Below are positions 10,971 through 20,240 of a DNA stretch of 51,824 bases, in pieces (the first letter of the stretch is position 1; every line of letters begins with the position of its first letter). The notes under the pieces were generated by a model that did no database searches, had not been told where the DNA came from, and was given only the letters and a program-made list of their open reading frames with translations. Location: assembly GCF_012275575.1 (NCBI RefSeq), contig NZ_NPIH01000235.1, forward strand, positions 1 through 51,824, in the 5' to 3' direction. A program made the translations under genes and the position numbers. The stretch comes from Paraburkholderia sp. SG-MS1 (GTDB lineage Bacteria > Pseudomonadota > Gammaproteobacteria > Burkholderiales > Burkholderiaceae).

Positions 10971-11510
10971 TCAGGCCGTCAGAGCCGTTTGCATGCTGGC
11001 AAGCCGCGCGCGGACCGAGGTATCGAGCACTTCGTCGCCGACCGTCACGCGCACGCCGCCGATCAACGACGAGTCCACCTGGACCGTCGGCTTCAGCTTG
11101 CGTTTGAACTTGCGTTCGAGACTTGCGACGAGTTCGTTCAACTGCGCGCCTTCGAGCGGGAATGCGCTGACGATCAGCACATCGGCCGCCCCTTCGCGGG
11201 CATTCTTCAACTCTTCGAACTGCACGGCGATTTCCGGCAGCAATTGCAGGCGATGGTTGTCCACCAGCATTTGCACCAGATTCTTCGCTTGCGCGTTGTC
11301 CTTGAGCGGCGACTTGACCGCGGCCAGCAGCAGTTCGCTGACCTGGGCGCGGCTTACTTTCGGGCTCGAGGAAATCGACAGCACTTCGGGCAGACGCGCA
11401 ACCTGTGCCAGCTCCTGCACGAGGGTAGACCAGGCGGCGATGTCACCAGCTTCGGCCACGCCAAAGAGCGCTTCTGCGTACGGACGGGCGATGGTTGCAA
11501 GTTCGGCCAT
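10971..11510 (-). CDS. atpH: ATP synthase delta subunit
   Basis: AtpH (179 residues) joins the peripheral stalk to the top of F1. The N-terminal helical domain [19 protein letters not shown] and the C-terminal [21 protein letters not shown] are both signatures of the family. Only two bases separate its start from the atpF stop, so translation is probably coupled. Confidence 0.97.
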   Translation of the reverse strand: MAELATIARPYAEALFGVAEAGDIAAWSTLVQELAQVARLPEVLSISSSPKVSRAQVSELLLAAVKSPLKDNAQAKNLVQMLVDNHRLQLLPEIAVQFEELKNAREGAADVLIVSAFPLEGAQLNELVASLERKFKRKLKPTVQVDSSLIGGVRVTVGDEVLDTSVRARLASMQTALTA

Positions 11511-11512
11511 GA

Positions 11513-11983
11513 TCAGAGCTCGGCTTTCAGTTGATTCAGCAGGTCAGCGTGAGCTGCCTGGTCGACTTCGCGCTTCAGGATCTGTTCGGCGCCCTTCACA
11601 GCTAGCGCAGCGACTTCGCCGCGCAGCGTTTCGCGCGCCTTGACGACTTGCTGCTCCGCGTCGGCCTTCGCTTGCGCGATGATGCGAGCGGCTTCAGCTT
11701 GTGCCTGAGCCTTGATTTCGTCAGCGACTGCCACCGCGCGCTTTTCCGCGTCGGCAATACGTTGCTGACCGTCGTTGCGCGCCTGGGCGAGTTCCTGGTC
11801 GACGCGCTTGTGAGCAGCTTCGAGTTCTTGCTTGCCCTTTTCAGCAGCCGACAAACCGTCAGCAATCTTCTTCGAGCGCTCGTCGAGGGCGTTGATCAAC
11901 GGCGGCCACACGAACTTCATCGTGAACCACGCGAGGATCAGGAACACGACCATTTGCGCAAACAGGGTTGCGTTGAGATTCAC
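11513..11983 (-). CDS. atpF: ATP synthase b subunit
   Basis: AtpF (156 residues, as in E. coli) is the peripheral stalk. One N-terminal membrane helix (about residues 5-25, [20 protein letters not shown]) is followed by a long charged helix rich in alanine, lysine and glutamate, the right-handed coiled-coil dimer. The ATG at 11983 follows an AAGGAAA-type ribosome binding site. The 138-bp spacer to atpE carries a hairpin. Confidence 0.98.
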   Translation of the reverse strand: MNLNATLFAQMVVFLILAWFTMKFVWPPLINALDERSKKIADGLSAAEKGKQELEAAHKRVDQELAQARNDGQQRIADAEKRAVAVADEIKAQAQAEAARIIAQAKADAEQQVVKARETLRGEVAALAVKGAEQILKREVDQAAHADLLNQLKAEL

Positions 11984-12026
11984 GGTGTTTCCTTAAACGT
12001 TGCTAGTTCGGAAAGTGAAACGGCAA

Positions 12027-12058
12027 GGCGCTCATCGATTCTGTATTCGATCAGCGCC
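12027..12058 (-). repeat. Hairpin in the atpE-atpF spacer
   Basis: GGCGCT and ATCGA (12027-12038) pair with TCGAT and AGCGCC (12047-12058), with one internal C-C mismatch and an eight-base loop. No U-run follows, so an RNA-stability or spacing role is more likely than termination. Confidence 0.5.
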
Positions 12059-12121
12059 CCAGTGCCCGTTCCGCCCTGCGCCTTTACCAGTTATAGCTCA
12101 GGCGCAAACTTCCGAGGAACC

Positions 12122-12415
<294 letters not shown>

Positions 12416-12473
12416 TTAGAACTGGTTGGAACTGGGATTTAAAAACTAAAGCGATTCTTTTTGACGGCGCAGG

Positions 12474-13325
12474 TTAGTGCGTGTCGTGTGCCTGGCCGAT
12501 ATACACCAGCGTCAGCATCATGAAAATGAACGCCTGCAGCAGAACGATCAGGATGTGGAAGATTGACCACACGCTGCCGGCGATCACGTGGCCGATGAAG
12601 CCAAGCACCGTCGTGTCCGCGCCGAAGCTCCAGATGCTGCCGAGCAGGGCAATCAGCAGGAACAACAGTTCGCCCGCGTACATGTTGCCGAACAGCCGCA
12701 TGCCGAGCGAGACCGTCTTCGCGACGAACTCGATGATGTTCAGTGCAAGGTTCGGAATCCACAGGAGCGGATGCGCGCCGAACGGAGCGGACAGCAGTTC
12801 ATGCACGAAGCCGCCTGCGCCCTTGATCTTGAAGTTGTAGTAAATCATCAGCACGAACACGCCGAGCGCGATACCGAGCGTGCCGTTCAAGTCGGCGGTA
12901 GGCACGAGGCGATGGTGCGGGATGGCTTCAGACAGACCCAGCCAGCCGATCACATGGCCCGGCAGGTCGACAGGGATAAAGTCGAGCGAGTTCATCAGCG
13001 CGACCCAGACGAACACGGTCAGGGCCAGCGGTGCGATGAAGGTGCGCGTGCCGTGGATCATCGACTTCGATTGATCCTCGACCATTTCGACCAGCATTTC
13101 GATGGCGCACTGGAAACGGCCCGGCACGCCGGACGTCGCCTTGCGGGCAGCGAGATGCAGAATGAAGATAGTGGCCAGACCGCAAACGATCGACCAGAAA
13201 AGGGTGTCCAGATTCCACACGTGAATGTCGAAAATCGACGTCTGGTGCGCGTTGGAAAAGTTCTGCAAGTGGTGCGCGATGTACTCGGACGGATCCATTG
13301 CGCGCGTGCCTTCGCTAGCTGCCAT
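12474..13325 (-). CDS. atpB: ATP synthase a subunit
   Basis: AtpB (283 residues) forms the proton half-channels beside the c-ring. The essential arginine lies in GMRLFGNMYAGELLFL, at residue 210 if the ATG at 13325 is used. The protein is hydrophobic with about five or six membrane helices. A second in-frame ATG ten residues in (MDPSEYIAHHLQNF) is an alternative start. No strong ribosome binding site is visible. The frame extends to 13427 without similarity. Confidence 0.97.
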   Translation of the reverse strand: MAASEGTRAMDPSEYIAHHLQNFSNAHQTSIFDIHVWNLDTLFWSIVCGLATIFILHLAARKATSGVPGRFQCAIEMLVEMVEDQSKSMIHGTRTFIAPLALTVFVWVALMNSLDFIPVDLPGHVIGWLGLSEAIPHHRLVPTADLNGTLGIALGVFVLMIYYNFKIKGAGGFVHELLSAPFGAHPLLWIPNLALNIIEFVAKTVSLGMRLFGNMYAGELLFLLIALLGSIWSFGADTTVLGFIGHVIAGSVWSIFHILIVLLQAFIFMMLTLVYIGQAHDTH

Positions 13326-13365
13326 ATCGTTAAAGCCACCCAAATTGTCGAAAATCGTCTTAGGC

Positions 13366-13453
13366 CGCACCCGCAGCAATGCTGTATTGCGGGAACACGC
13401 CGGGTGCGGACCGTGTCGTATCCGCACACCTGGTGCTGGCGCTGCGCGCCAGC
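13366..13453 (-). repeat. Two strong hairpins between atpI and atpB
   Basis: CGCACCCG (13366-13373) pairs with CGGGTGCG (13401-13408). GCTGGCGC (13435-13442), loop TGC, pairs with GCGCCAGC (13446-13453). On plus the second is followed by a T-run (13459-13464) and would be a terminator for antisense transcripts; on the operon strand it is simply structured leader of atpB. Confidence 0.5.
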
Positions 13454-13486
13454 CTGAATTTTTTGCTGCTAACTGTTTCTGCTACC

Positions 13487-14032
13487 TTAGCGCCACGCCA
13501 AGGCGATCCAGTAAGTCTTGAGCGCGATGAGGTAGGTCACGAGCAGCGGCACCCAGCGTACGTCGTGATACCAGAAAGCGATGGCTACAAACATCGCAAT
13601 CGTTGTCCCCATCTTGAGCGCTTCGCCGATCATCCAGCTCATCACTGTCTCGGCGCCGCTCAGCGTTCTAAGGCGTGCCGCGAACAGCGCGCCAGGGATC
13701 CAGCAAATCGCCCCACCCAGAAACGCGGACAGCGCAGCAGCGCCCGGCGGCTTGTAGAACAGCCACCACACCAGCGTAGCACCCAGGGACAAAACCATTT
13801 GCGCCATCACGACCTTGAAAGGCGTGACGCGCGATGGACGACTCACGTTAGGACCAAACAGCTTTTCAGCCTCGGCCCGCGTGAGCGGAACGATATTGTT
13901 ATCTTCTTGCTCGACGCCCCATGGCTCGTCATGCGTAACTTGCTGGCCGGAGGACGAATCGGCAACGGTGCGTTCAGCGCGGTGTCCGTCGTGCCCATTT
14001 TCCGGCGCTTGATTCGACGTTTTGACCGCCAT
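13487..14032 (-). CDS. atpI: ATP synthase protein I (AtpI)
   Basis: AtpI is a small membrane protein that assists c-ring assembly. From the ATG at 14032 it has 181 residues: a hydrophilic, disordered-looking N-terminus (about 1-70) followed by four hydrophobic segments (for example VVMAQMVLSLGATLVWWLFY and the C-terminal WVPLLVTYLIALKTYWIALAW). As the first gene of the operon it takes the expected place. The frame continues to 14134, but the putative promoter at 14111-14139 makes the shorter form more likely. Confidence 0.88.
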   Translation of the reverse strand: MAVKTSNQAPENGHDGHRAERTVADSSSGQQVTHDEPWGVEQEDNNIVPLTRAEAEKLFGPNVSRPSRVTPFKVVMAQMVLSLGATLVWWLFYKPPGAAALSAFLGGAICWIPGALFAARLRTLSGAETVMSWMIGEALKMGTTIAMFVAIAFWYHDVRWVPLLVTYLIALKTYWIALAWR

Positions 14033-14110
14033 CGCAGTGTTCCGAAAGTCTTGATCAGCTCGCGAGCTTTCGCTGCGCTTACGGGGTTGCCGTGCAATTA
14101 AATCCGGGCG

Positions 14111-14139
14111 ATTGTAAGCGATAGTTGCAGGCAATTCAA
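14111..14139 (-). promoter_or_regulatory. Putative sigma-70 promoter of the atp operon
   Basis: On minus: -35 TTGAAT (14139-14134), 17-bp spacer, -10 TACAAT (14116-14111). It would start transcription near 14104, about 70 bases before atpI. It is the best -35/-10 match found in the gap upstream of the operon. Confidence 0.55.
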
Positions 14140-14891
14140 GACTTTAGGCCGTTCAATAACCGGCATCAAAGGCGCCCTCGCTGCGCGGGAACGGCATTCT
14201 GCCACGGGAAAACACGCCAAATGTAAGGCGGCTGGGGGATGGCAAAACGGGGGTGTGGAATTGCGCAGGCTTGCGCGTAATCATAGGTCGCGCAGACGTT
14301 GTGGCGGACGTGTCGAAAACACAACAAACGTCAATTTTTGCGTGCGGGATTGGACGCCGACGGGTAGAGAACGAGCGGCGTGGAGGCGCAAGGTCCTTAT
14401 AACGAGGCTGCGAAGTCATCGGCAGATTCGCGAACCAGTTAACGGTTAGCCGCGAACGATTAGCTTAACCGCATCAAGCGGGTTAGAAGTCATACCAGTA
14501 CGTGGGCTCTGCTCTCCCCGCAAGCGCCGCTGAGCCTCGCGAGGACGCGACTCCACATCTGCTGTGACGGAAGCCGAACGCGCGACCAGCATCCTACGCA
14601 CCGCGTCGGCGGTCGCCGCAAGCCGCCCGCGCCGCAGCCAAGCGGCCTCGTTGGCACGAACATGATTCGCGCGACACACCGATATATCTCGATTCCTTAT
14701 TATCCGACCTTCACTTTTATTTAGGATATCCAATCAAATTCGGCGTGGGATGCCAAGCAACAGAACCGGCCGACCAGGTGTACGCGCAGCGCCAACACGG
14801 GAACGCAGTCGAAGTGCGCCAAATAGCTTGTTGCATAGAACGTTGAACGCGCCGCAAGCCTATTCAGCACCCTTCCTACGCAATCCACGTT
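14140..14891. other. Long gap between parB and the atp promoter
   Basis: No recognisable gene is present. An AT-rich patch (about 14680-14745) contains the small palindromes GATATATC and GGATATCC. A minus-strand reading frame at 14446-14733 (95 codons, TTG start) has no ribosome binding site and arginine-rich composition typical of a GC-rich non-coding frame. No clear terminator for parB was found. Confidence 0.35.
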
Positions 14892-15779
14892 TCACGCAGT
14901 AGCATTGCCACGCAATCGAACGAGAATGCCTTCCAGCGCATCCAGATCGCCGAAGTCGACCAACACTTGGCCCCGGCCGCGTCGACCGAGCTTGATCTTG
15001 ACCGTTGCCGACAGCAGATCCGACAGCTCCTCCTCGAGCCGCCGCGTATCGCGTCCGCCATCGGGATTCGCGCGCGCCTTGACCGCTGGGGCGGCCTTCG
15101 TGGTCGTCGTCACCAGTTTTTCGGTTTCACGCACGGACATGCGCTTGTTGACCACCTGATTGGCCAATGTGATCTGAGTGGCGCCGTCGACTGCCAGCAG
15201 CGCGCGGGCGTGCCCCATGTCCAGGTCGCCGGCCAGCAGCATCGTCTGCACCGGCGACGCGAGGTTGAGCAAGCGCAATAAGTTCGATACCGCGCTGCGC
15301 GAGCGGCCCACCGACTCTGCCGCCTGCTCGTGCGTGAAATTGAATTCGTCGAGCAAGCGCTGGATACCCTGCGCCTCTTCCAGCGGATTCAAATCCTCGC
15401 GCTGAATATTTTCGATCAGCGCCATCGCGGCGGCAGCCTGGTCTGGCACATCCTTCACCAGTACCGGCACCTCTTCGAGACCCGCTAGGCGCGCGGCACG
15501 AAAACGCCGCTCCCCCGCAATGATTTCGTATCTGTCCGCCGAAACAGGACGCACGAGGATCGGTTGCATCAGTCCCTGAGCGCGGATGCTGGCCGCCAGT
15601 TCCTGCAACGCGCCTTCGTCCATTCGCGTACGCGGCTGGTACTTGCCCGCCTGCATCTTGCTGAGCGGCAGCACATTGGGCGCACCTTCGATTGTCACCG
15701 CTTCCGTGATATCGGCGGTACCGCCTAGCAATGCCTCAAGACCGCGTCCCAATCCCTTCTTTCTTGCTACTGCATTCAT
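14892..15779 (-). CDS. parB: Chromosome partitioning protein ParB
   Basis: ParB is a CTP-dependent DNA clamp that loads at parS and spreads to form the segregation complex. The start at 15779 (GAGGAA upstream) gives 295 residues. The N-terminus (KKGLGRGLEALLGG) has the ParA-contacting basic motif. LPLSKMQAGKYQPR is CTP-binding box I, and GERRFRAARLAG (89-100) is box II. The helix-turn-helix (EQAAESVGRSRSAVSNLLRLL) reads parS, and the C-terminal basic region dimerises. Two perfect parS sites lie within 5 kb, which marks it as the main-chromosome ParB. Confidence 0.97.
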   Translation of the reverse strand: MNAVARKKGLGRGLEALLGGTADITEAVTIEGAPNVLPLSKMQAGKYQPRTRMDEGALQELAASIRAQGLMQPILVRPVSADRYEIIAGERRFRAARLAGLEEVPVLVKDVPDQAAAAMALIENIQREDLNPLEEAQGIQRLLDEFNFTHEQAAESVGRSRSAVSNLLRLLNLASPVQTMLLAGDLDMGHARALLAVDGATQITLANQVVNKRMSVRETEKLVTTTTKAAPAVKARANPDGGRDTRRLEEELSDLLSATVKIKLGRRGRGQVLVDFGDLDALEGILVRLRGNATA

Positions 15780-15797
15780 CGTGCTTCCTCGGTCCAC

Positions 15798-16589
15798 TTA
15801 GGATGCCTGGGGGGCGTCATTCAACGCGCGCACCCGCTCAATCATTTCCGCGCCGAACTGCACATACGCCTGAGCGCCGCGCGATGCCCGGTCGAACACC
15901 ACGCCGGGCAAGCCATAGCTCGGCGCCTCGGCCAGACGTACGTTGCGTGGGATGACCGCGTCGAACACCTTGTCGCCGAAATGCTCTTTCAGTTGGTCTG
16001 AAACTTGCTGTTGCAACGTGATGCGCGGATCGAACATCACGCGCAGCAGGCCGATCACCTTCAAGTCCCGGTTCAGGTTGGCATGCACCTGTTTGATCGT
16101 GTTGACCAGATCGGACAAGCCTTCAAGCGCGAAGTACTCGCACTGCATGGGAATCACGACACCGTGCGCGGCGCACAGACCATTGAGTGTCAGCAGCGAC
16201 AATGCCGGCGGGCAGTCGATCAGTACAAAATCGTATTCGCTCTCGACCGCCGCGAGCGCCCCCTTCAACTGCCGTTCACGATTTTGTACGCTGACGAGTT
16301 CCACCTCGGCGCCCGCGAGTTCGCGGTTGGCGGGCAGTACGTCGTAGCTGACTGCTTCTGGACGTATGCGCGCATCGGCCACCGAGACGTTATCCACGAG
16401 CACTTCGTAGACGGTGTTAGCGCATGCGGCCTTGTCGATACCGCTGCCCATCGTGGCGTTACCCTGCGGGTCCAGGTCGATGAGAAGAACTCGCTGTCCC
16501 TGCGCTGCCAGGCTCGCGGCCAGATTGACTGTGGTGGTCGTCTTGCCGACGCCACCCTTCTGGTTCGCAACGCAGAAGATTTTTGCCAT
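15798..16589 (-). CDS. parA: Chromosome partitioning ATPase ParA (Soj)
   Basis: ParA is the DNA-binding ATPase that moves ParB-parS complexes. From the ATG at 16589 it has 263 residues, with the deviant Walker A KGGVGKTTT (11-19), LLIDLDPQGNAT, and FVLIDCPPALSLLTLNGL (Walker B region). It lies 18 bp upstream of parB in the same operon. The short form without an N-terminal DNA-binding domain is typical of chromosomal ParA. An extended frame to 16661 lacks similarity. Confidence 0.97.
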   Translation of the reverse strand: MAKIFCVANQKGGVGKTTTTVNLAASLAAQGQRVLLIDLDPQGNATMGSGIDKAACANTVYEVLVDNVSVADARIRPEAVSYDVLPANRELAGAEVELVSVQNRERQLKGALAAVESEYDFVLIDCPPALSLLTLNGLCAAHGVVIPMQCEYFALEGLSDLVNTIKQVHANLNRDLKVIGLLRVMFDPRITLQQQVSDQLKEHFGDKVFDAVIPRNVRLAEAPSYGLPGVVFDRASRGAQAYVQFGAEMIERVRALNDAPQAS

Positions 16590-16666
16590 CGTTGGTGTGT
16601 CCCTTTTGCTGCTGGATGAAGAAAAATTCGTTGATGACGCCGAGCCGATCTGCGCTGGCAAAAGGC

Positions 16667-17350
16667 TTAGTTGTCGGCATCCACCAGAACCTTGATCAGA
16701 TGCCGCTCCGCGTCGAGGAACGGTACTTGCAGCCTGATGATCTGTTCCGCGTGGGCACCGGCCGGCAAACGTTCGATCTCGCCCTCCGGCCTCACGCCTT
16801 TCATTGCCCAGATCGCCCCCTGCTCCGCAACCAGATGACGGGCCAGTGTAACGAAATCCGCGAGCTCTGCGAATGCGCGCGAGACAATTACGTCGAACTT
16901 TGCCGGTACTTCGGCGCCCTGCCGCAAGACCTCGACGCGGCCGGTCACGACCAACAGGTTGGCAAGGCCGAGTTCGGCCTTCGCCTGCGACTGAAACGCC
17001 GTCTTCTTATGAACGATGTCGTTCACGGTGACGGTCCAATCGGGTAAAACGATCGCCAGCACGATTCCTGGGAGGCCCCCTCCCGACCCCACGTCGAGCA
17101 CCGATGACGGGCCACGCGGCGCGAGATGCGACACGATCGACAGTGAATCGAGGATGTGCTGGATCAGCATTTGCCGCGGATCGCGGATCGCCGTCAGGTT
17201 ATAGACGGCGTTCCATTTCGACAGCAGCGCCACGTAGTCGAGCAGCTTGCCGCGTTGCGTGTCGCTCAAATCGAGGCCGAGTTCGCGGACGCCGTCCGCT
17301 AGCAGTGGCGCCAACGCTTGCTGAATACTGCTCTTCTGGCTCGCCGTCAT
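16667..17350 (-). CDS. rsmG: 16S rRNA (guanine-527-N7)-methyltransferase RsmG
   Basis: RsmG (227 residues, formerly GidB) methylates G527 of 16S rRNA using S-adenosylmethionine; loss gives low-level streptomycin resistance. The SAM-binding motif [10 protein letters not shown] is at 86-95, and [11 protein letters not shown] and [12 protein letters not shown] fit the family. Its ATG overlaps the mnmG stop in an ATGA, which indicates translational coupling. It precedes parA in the conserved mnmG-rsmG-parAB order. Confidence 0.97.
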   Translation of the reverse strand: MTASQKSSIQQALAPLLADGVRELGLDLSDTQRGKLLDYVALLSKWNAVYNLTAIRDPRQMLIQHILDSLSIVSHLAPRGPSSVLDVGSGGGLPGIVLAIVLPDWTVTVNDIVHKKTAFQSQAKAELGLANLLVVTGRVEVLRQGAEVPAKFDVIVSRAFAELADFVTLARHLVAEQGAIWAMKGVRPEGEIERLPAGAHAEQIIRLQVPFLDAERHLIKVLVDADN

Positions 17351-19305
17351 TGCGGCACCGCCGTGCTATCGGCGCCGGGTTCGGCGGGTTTCGTCGAACG
17401 ACGGCCCAAGCCGCGCTTCAGGTGGACCATCAGCAAGGAAATTGCAGCCGGTGTGATGCCCGAAATGCGCGATGCCTGACCGATGGTTTCGGGACGGAAT
17501 TGCGTCAGCTTCTGACGAGCTTCGAACGACAGGCCTCGGACTTCTGCATAGTCCAGCCCTTCGGGCAGGCGCGTGCTTTCGTGGGCCTCATTCCGCTCGA
17601 TCTCACTAGCCTGTCGGTCGATATAGCCCTGATACTTGACGCCAATCTCGATCTGCTCCTTGATCTGAGCAAGCAATACATCGTCTTCTGCAAGCATCTC
17701 GGGCGCGCCGCATGTGCCAGCACGCAATCCGCAAACGCCGTCGTAGGTCACACCCGGGCGGCGCAGCAGATCGGCGAGGCTGTATTCATGGTCGATTGGC
17801 TTGCCGAGCAAGGCTGTCGCTTCGTCGGCCGGCAACGTCTTAGGATTGACCCACGTCGCGCGCAGTCGCTCTGTTTCACGTGAAACAGCGTCGCGCTTGC
17901 GGCGAAAGGCGTCCCAACGGATGTCGTCGACCACGCCAAGCTCGCGCCCGATCTCGGTCAGGCGCATATCGGCATTGTCTTCCCGAAGGCTCAGACGATA
18001 TTCAGCCCGGCTAGTGAACATCCGGTACGGCTCGGACACGCCGCGTGTCACAAGATCATCGACCAGCACGCCAAGGTAGGCCTGATCCCGACGCGGACAC
18101 CATGCATCCTTGCCCTGTACGTACAAACCCGCGTTGATGCCCGCCAGCAGACCTTGCGCGGCCGCCTCTTCGTAACCGGTCGTCCCATTGATCTGGCCGG
18201 CGAAGAAGAGACCGTTGATCACTTTGGTTTCCAGTGATGCCTTCAACCCGCGCGGATCGAAATAATCATACTCAATCGCGTAACCAGGCCGCAGGATATG
18301 CGCGTGTTCCAGACCGCGCATCGAGCGCACCAATTCCAGCTGAACATCGAACGGCAGGCTCGTGGAAATCCCGTTTGGATAGAACTCGTTGGTGGTCAGC
18401 CCTTCCGGCTCCAGGAAGATCTGGTGCGATTCCTTCGATGCAAAGCGGTGGATCTTGTCCTCGATAGACGGGCAATAGCGCGGCCCTACGCCCTCGATGA
18501 CGCCCGTATACATCGGCGACCGGTCGAGCCCGCCCCGGATGATGTCGTGCGTCCGCTCGTTCGTATGCGTTACCCAGCACGGCACCTGCCGCGGATGCTG
18601 CTCCACGCGCCCCAGAAATGAAAACACCGGCACGGGGTCCAGATCGCCTGGCTGCTCTTCCAGCTGCGAAAAGTCGATCGTGCGACCGTCGATCCGCGGG
18701 GGCGTACCCGTCTTGAGTCGGCCTTGCGGCAGCTGCAATTCCTTTAGCCGTGCGGAAAGCGAAACCGCAGCCGGATCGCCCGCGCGACCACCCGTATAGT
18801 TGTTCAAACCCACGTGAATCTTGCCGTCGAGGAACGTCCCGGCCGTCAACACCACCGCCCGCGCGCGAAAACGAATTCCCACCTGCGTCACGGCGCCAAC
18901 GACACGATCGCCCTCTACTATCAAATCGTCGACAGCCTGCTGGAACAGCCACAGGTTTGGCTGATTCTCCAGCCGATGCCGGATCGCCTGTTTGTACAGC
19001 AGACGGTCCGCCTGAGCGCGTGTGGCCCGAACGGCGGGACCCTTCGACGAATTGAGGATGCGGAACTGGATCCCGCCCTCGTCCGTGGCGGCTGCCATGG
19101 CGCCGCCGAGCGCATCGACTTCCTTGACGAGATGGCCCTTGCCGATGCCGCCAATCGACGGATTGCAGCTCATCTGGCCAAGGGTTTCAATGTTGTGGGT
19201 CAGCAGGAGCGTCGTATTGCCCATGCGCGCCGAGGCCAACGCGGCCTCTGTGCCGGCATGACCGCCGCCAACGACAATGACGTGAAATTCTGTGGGAAAG
19301 AGCAT
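17347..19305 (-). CDS. mnmG: tRNA uridine-34 carboxymethylaminomethyl enzyme MnmG (GidA)
   Basis: With MnmE, this FAD enzyme installs the (carboxymethyl)aminomethyl group at the wobble uridine 34 of several tRNAs. The start at 19305 gives 652 residues. The FAD motif VGGGHAG is at 12-18, with [21 protein letters not shown] and the late [16 protein letters not shown] also typical. Codons 473-478 (end of A, then VSRET) are written with the exact parS sequence at 17872-17887. A TATAAT on minus (19364-19359) is a plausible -10 about 55 bp upstream. MnmC, which acts on the same tRNA position, lies at the other end of the window. Confidence 0.97.
   Translation of the reverse strand: MLFPTEFHVIVVGGGHAGTEAALASARMGNTTLLLTHNIETLGQMSCNPSIGGIGKGHLVKEVDALGGAMAAATDEGGIQFRILNSSKGPAVRATRAQADRLLYKQAIRHRLENQPNLWLFQQAVDDLIVEGDRVVGAVTQVGIRFRARAVVLTAGTFLDGKIHVGLNNYTGGRAGDPAAVSLSARLKELQLPQGRLKTGTPPRIDGRTIDFSQLEEQPGDLDPVPVFSFLGRVEQHPRQVPCWVTHTNERTHDIIRGGLDRSPMYTGVIEGVGPRYCPSIEDKIHRFASKESHQIFLEPEGLTTNEFYPNGISTSLPFDVQLELVRSMRGLEHAHILRPGYAIEYDYFDPRGLKASLETKVINGLFFAGQINGTTGYEEAAAQGLLAGINAGLYVQGKDAWCPRRDQAYLGVLVDDLVTRGVSEPYRMFTSRAEYRLSLREDNADMRLTEIGRELGVVDDIRWDAFRRKRDAVSRETERLRATWVNPKTLPADEATALLGKPIDHEYSLADLLRRPGVTYDGVCGLRAGTCGAPEMLAEDDVLLAQIKEQIEIGVKYQGYIDRQASEIERNEAHESTRLPEGLDYAEVRGLSFEARQKLTQFRPETIGQASRISGITPAAISLLMVHLKRGLGRRSTKPAEPGADSTAVPQ
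17872..17887. promoter_or_regulatory. parS site inside the mnmG coding region
   Basis: TGTTTCACGTGAAACA, the perfect 16-bp parS palindrome recognised by chromosomal ParB in many bacteria. It is embedded in mnmG codons for VSRET and lies about 2 kb from parB. Confidence 0.93.
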
Positions 19306-19358
19306 TGCGGATCTCACGCCAGATCGTCGCGTGAGCCTTAAAGGAAAAGTATGGACGA

Positions 19359-19364
19359 ATTATA
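19359..19364 (-). promoter_or_regulatory. Probable -10 element of the mnmG-rsmG-parAB operon
   Basis: Consensus TATAAT on minus, 54 bp before the mnmG start. The matching -35 (TTCGGG at 17 bp) is weak. Confidence 0.4.
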
Positions 19365-19406
19365 ACGGGTTCGGTTTCGGCCCGAATTTCGTCCGAGTGG
19401 CCATAC

Positions 19407-19441
19407 AAAAAAAGCGGTGTGTTTCACGTGAAACACACCGC
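19407..19441 (-). terminator. Rho-independent terminator whose stem contains a second parS site
   Basis: A perfect 28-bp palindrome (19414-19441) has parS, TGTTTCACGTGAAACA, at its centre (19420-19435) and GCGGTG/CACCGC arms. On minus it is followed by seven T (19413-19407), forming a terminator for the liv genes whose last stop is at 19476. The same DNA is therefore a perfect ParB site and a transcription stop. It sits between the liv locus and the mnmG promoter. Confidence 0.85.
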
Positions 19442-19475
19442 ATATAGGTCCCGCCACCCGCTAAAAAGTACGCGA

Positions 19476-20240
19476 CTACGCCACTTTCTTGGCCAACCCC
19501 AAATAGGTTTCGATGACGCGTGGATTTTGCGCCAAATCCGGAGCGGGCCCCTCCAATGCTAGCTCTCCGGTTTCCAGTACATAGCCATAGTCGGAAATTT
19601 GCAAAGCGGCTCGCGCATTCTGCTCGATCAGCAGCGTCGCAACGCCGGTCTGCCGTAACGCGCTAATGATGTGGAAAATTTCTTTTACGATCAGCGGCGC
19701 AAGACCCAGACTCGGTTCATCGAGCATCAACAGATCGGGCTTTCCCATCAGCGCACGCCCCACCGCCAGCATCTGCCGCTCACCGCCAGACAATGTACCG
19801 GCAGCCTGCTTCCGACGCTCCTTTAGTCGCGGAAACAGTGTGAAAACCGGCTCAAGCTGGTCGAGGAAATTGCGCTCCCCCGCGCGCTTGCGTCGATATG
19901 CTCCGAGGACCAGGTTGTCTTCCACCGTCATCGATGCAAAAAGCTCTCGCTTCTCGGGTACCAGACACATGCCGCGAGCCACCCGCTTCTCGACCGGCAC
20001 CGCGCTCACGTCCTCGCCCTGATAGACGACGGCGCCCTTCGCATGGCCGGAAGTCGGCAGCGCGCCCATGATGGCGTTCAGCAACGTGGATTTGCCCGCT
20101 CCGTTTGGACCGATCACCGAGACGATCTGCCCGGCCCGCACCTTGATCGCAGCCCCGTGCAGCGCTTCGACCTTGCCGTATCGGACCGACAGTCCGGCCA
20201 CGTCGAGAATCGGTGCAACAGCCTTCATTGTGTTCTCCAT
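19476..20240 (-). CDS. livF: Branched-chain amino acid-type ABC transporter ATPase, LivF family
   Basis: This is one of the two ATPases of a LIV/HAAT importer. It shows Walker [10 protein letters not shown], the ABC signature [16 protein letters not shown], and Walker [15 protein letters not shown]; the last is characteristic of LivF. The ATG at 20240 overlaps the stop of the upstream gene (TGATG). A second ATG at 20228, six bases after GGAG, has a better-spaced ribosome binding site and gives 250 residues. The liv terminator with a parS core lies about 35 bp downstream. The substrate could be branched-chain amino acids, amides or other small amino acids. Confidence 0.9.
   Translation of the reverse strand: MENTMKAVAPILDVAGLSVRYGKVEALHGAAIKVRAGQIVSVIGPNGAGKSTLLNAIMGALPTSGHAKGAVVYQGEDVSAVPVEKRVARGMCLVPEKRELFASMTVEDNLVLGAYRRKRAGERNFLDQLEPVFTLFPRLKERRKQAAGTLSGGERQMLAVGRALMGKPDLLMLDEPSLGLAPLIVKEIFHIISALRQTGVATLLIEQNARAALQISDYGYVLETGELALEGPAPDLAQNPRVIETYLGLAKKVA

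Noticed and set aside
9170..11107. A 645-codon open frame on plus opposite atpG and atpA
   Set aside because: It is antisense to two certain genes, has the R/H/D-rich composition of GC-rich shadow frames and no family similarity. Similar long shadows at 6708-8102, 4106-5239 and 33535-35238 were left out for the same reason.
14446..14733. Possible 95-residue gene on minus in the parB-atp gap
   Set aside because: TTG start, no ribosome binding site, arginine-rich composition and no recognisable domain.
14889..14896. GTTTCACG half of a parS site at the end of parB
   Set aside because: Only one arm is present; the other half (CAGTAGCA) does not match, so it is probably chance.
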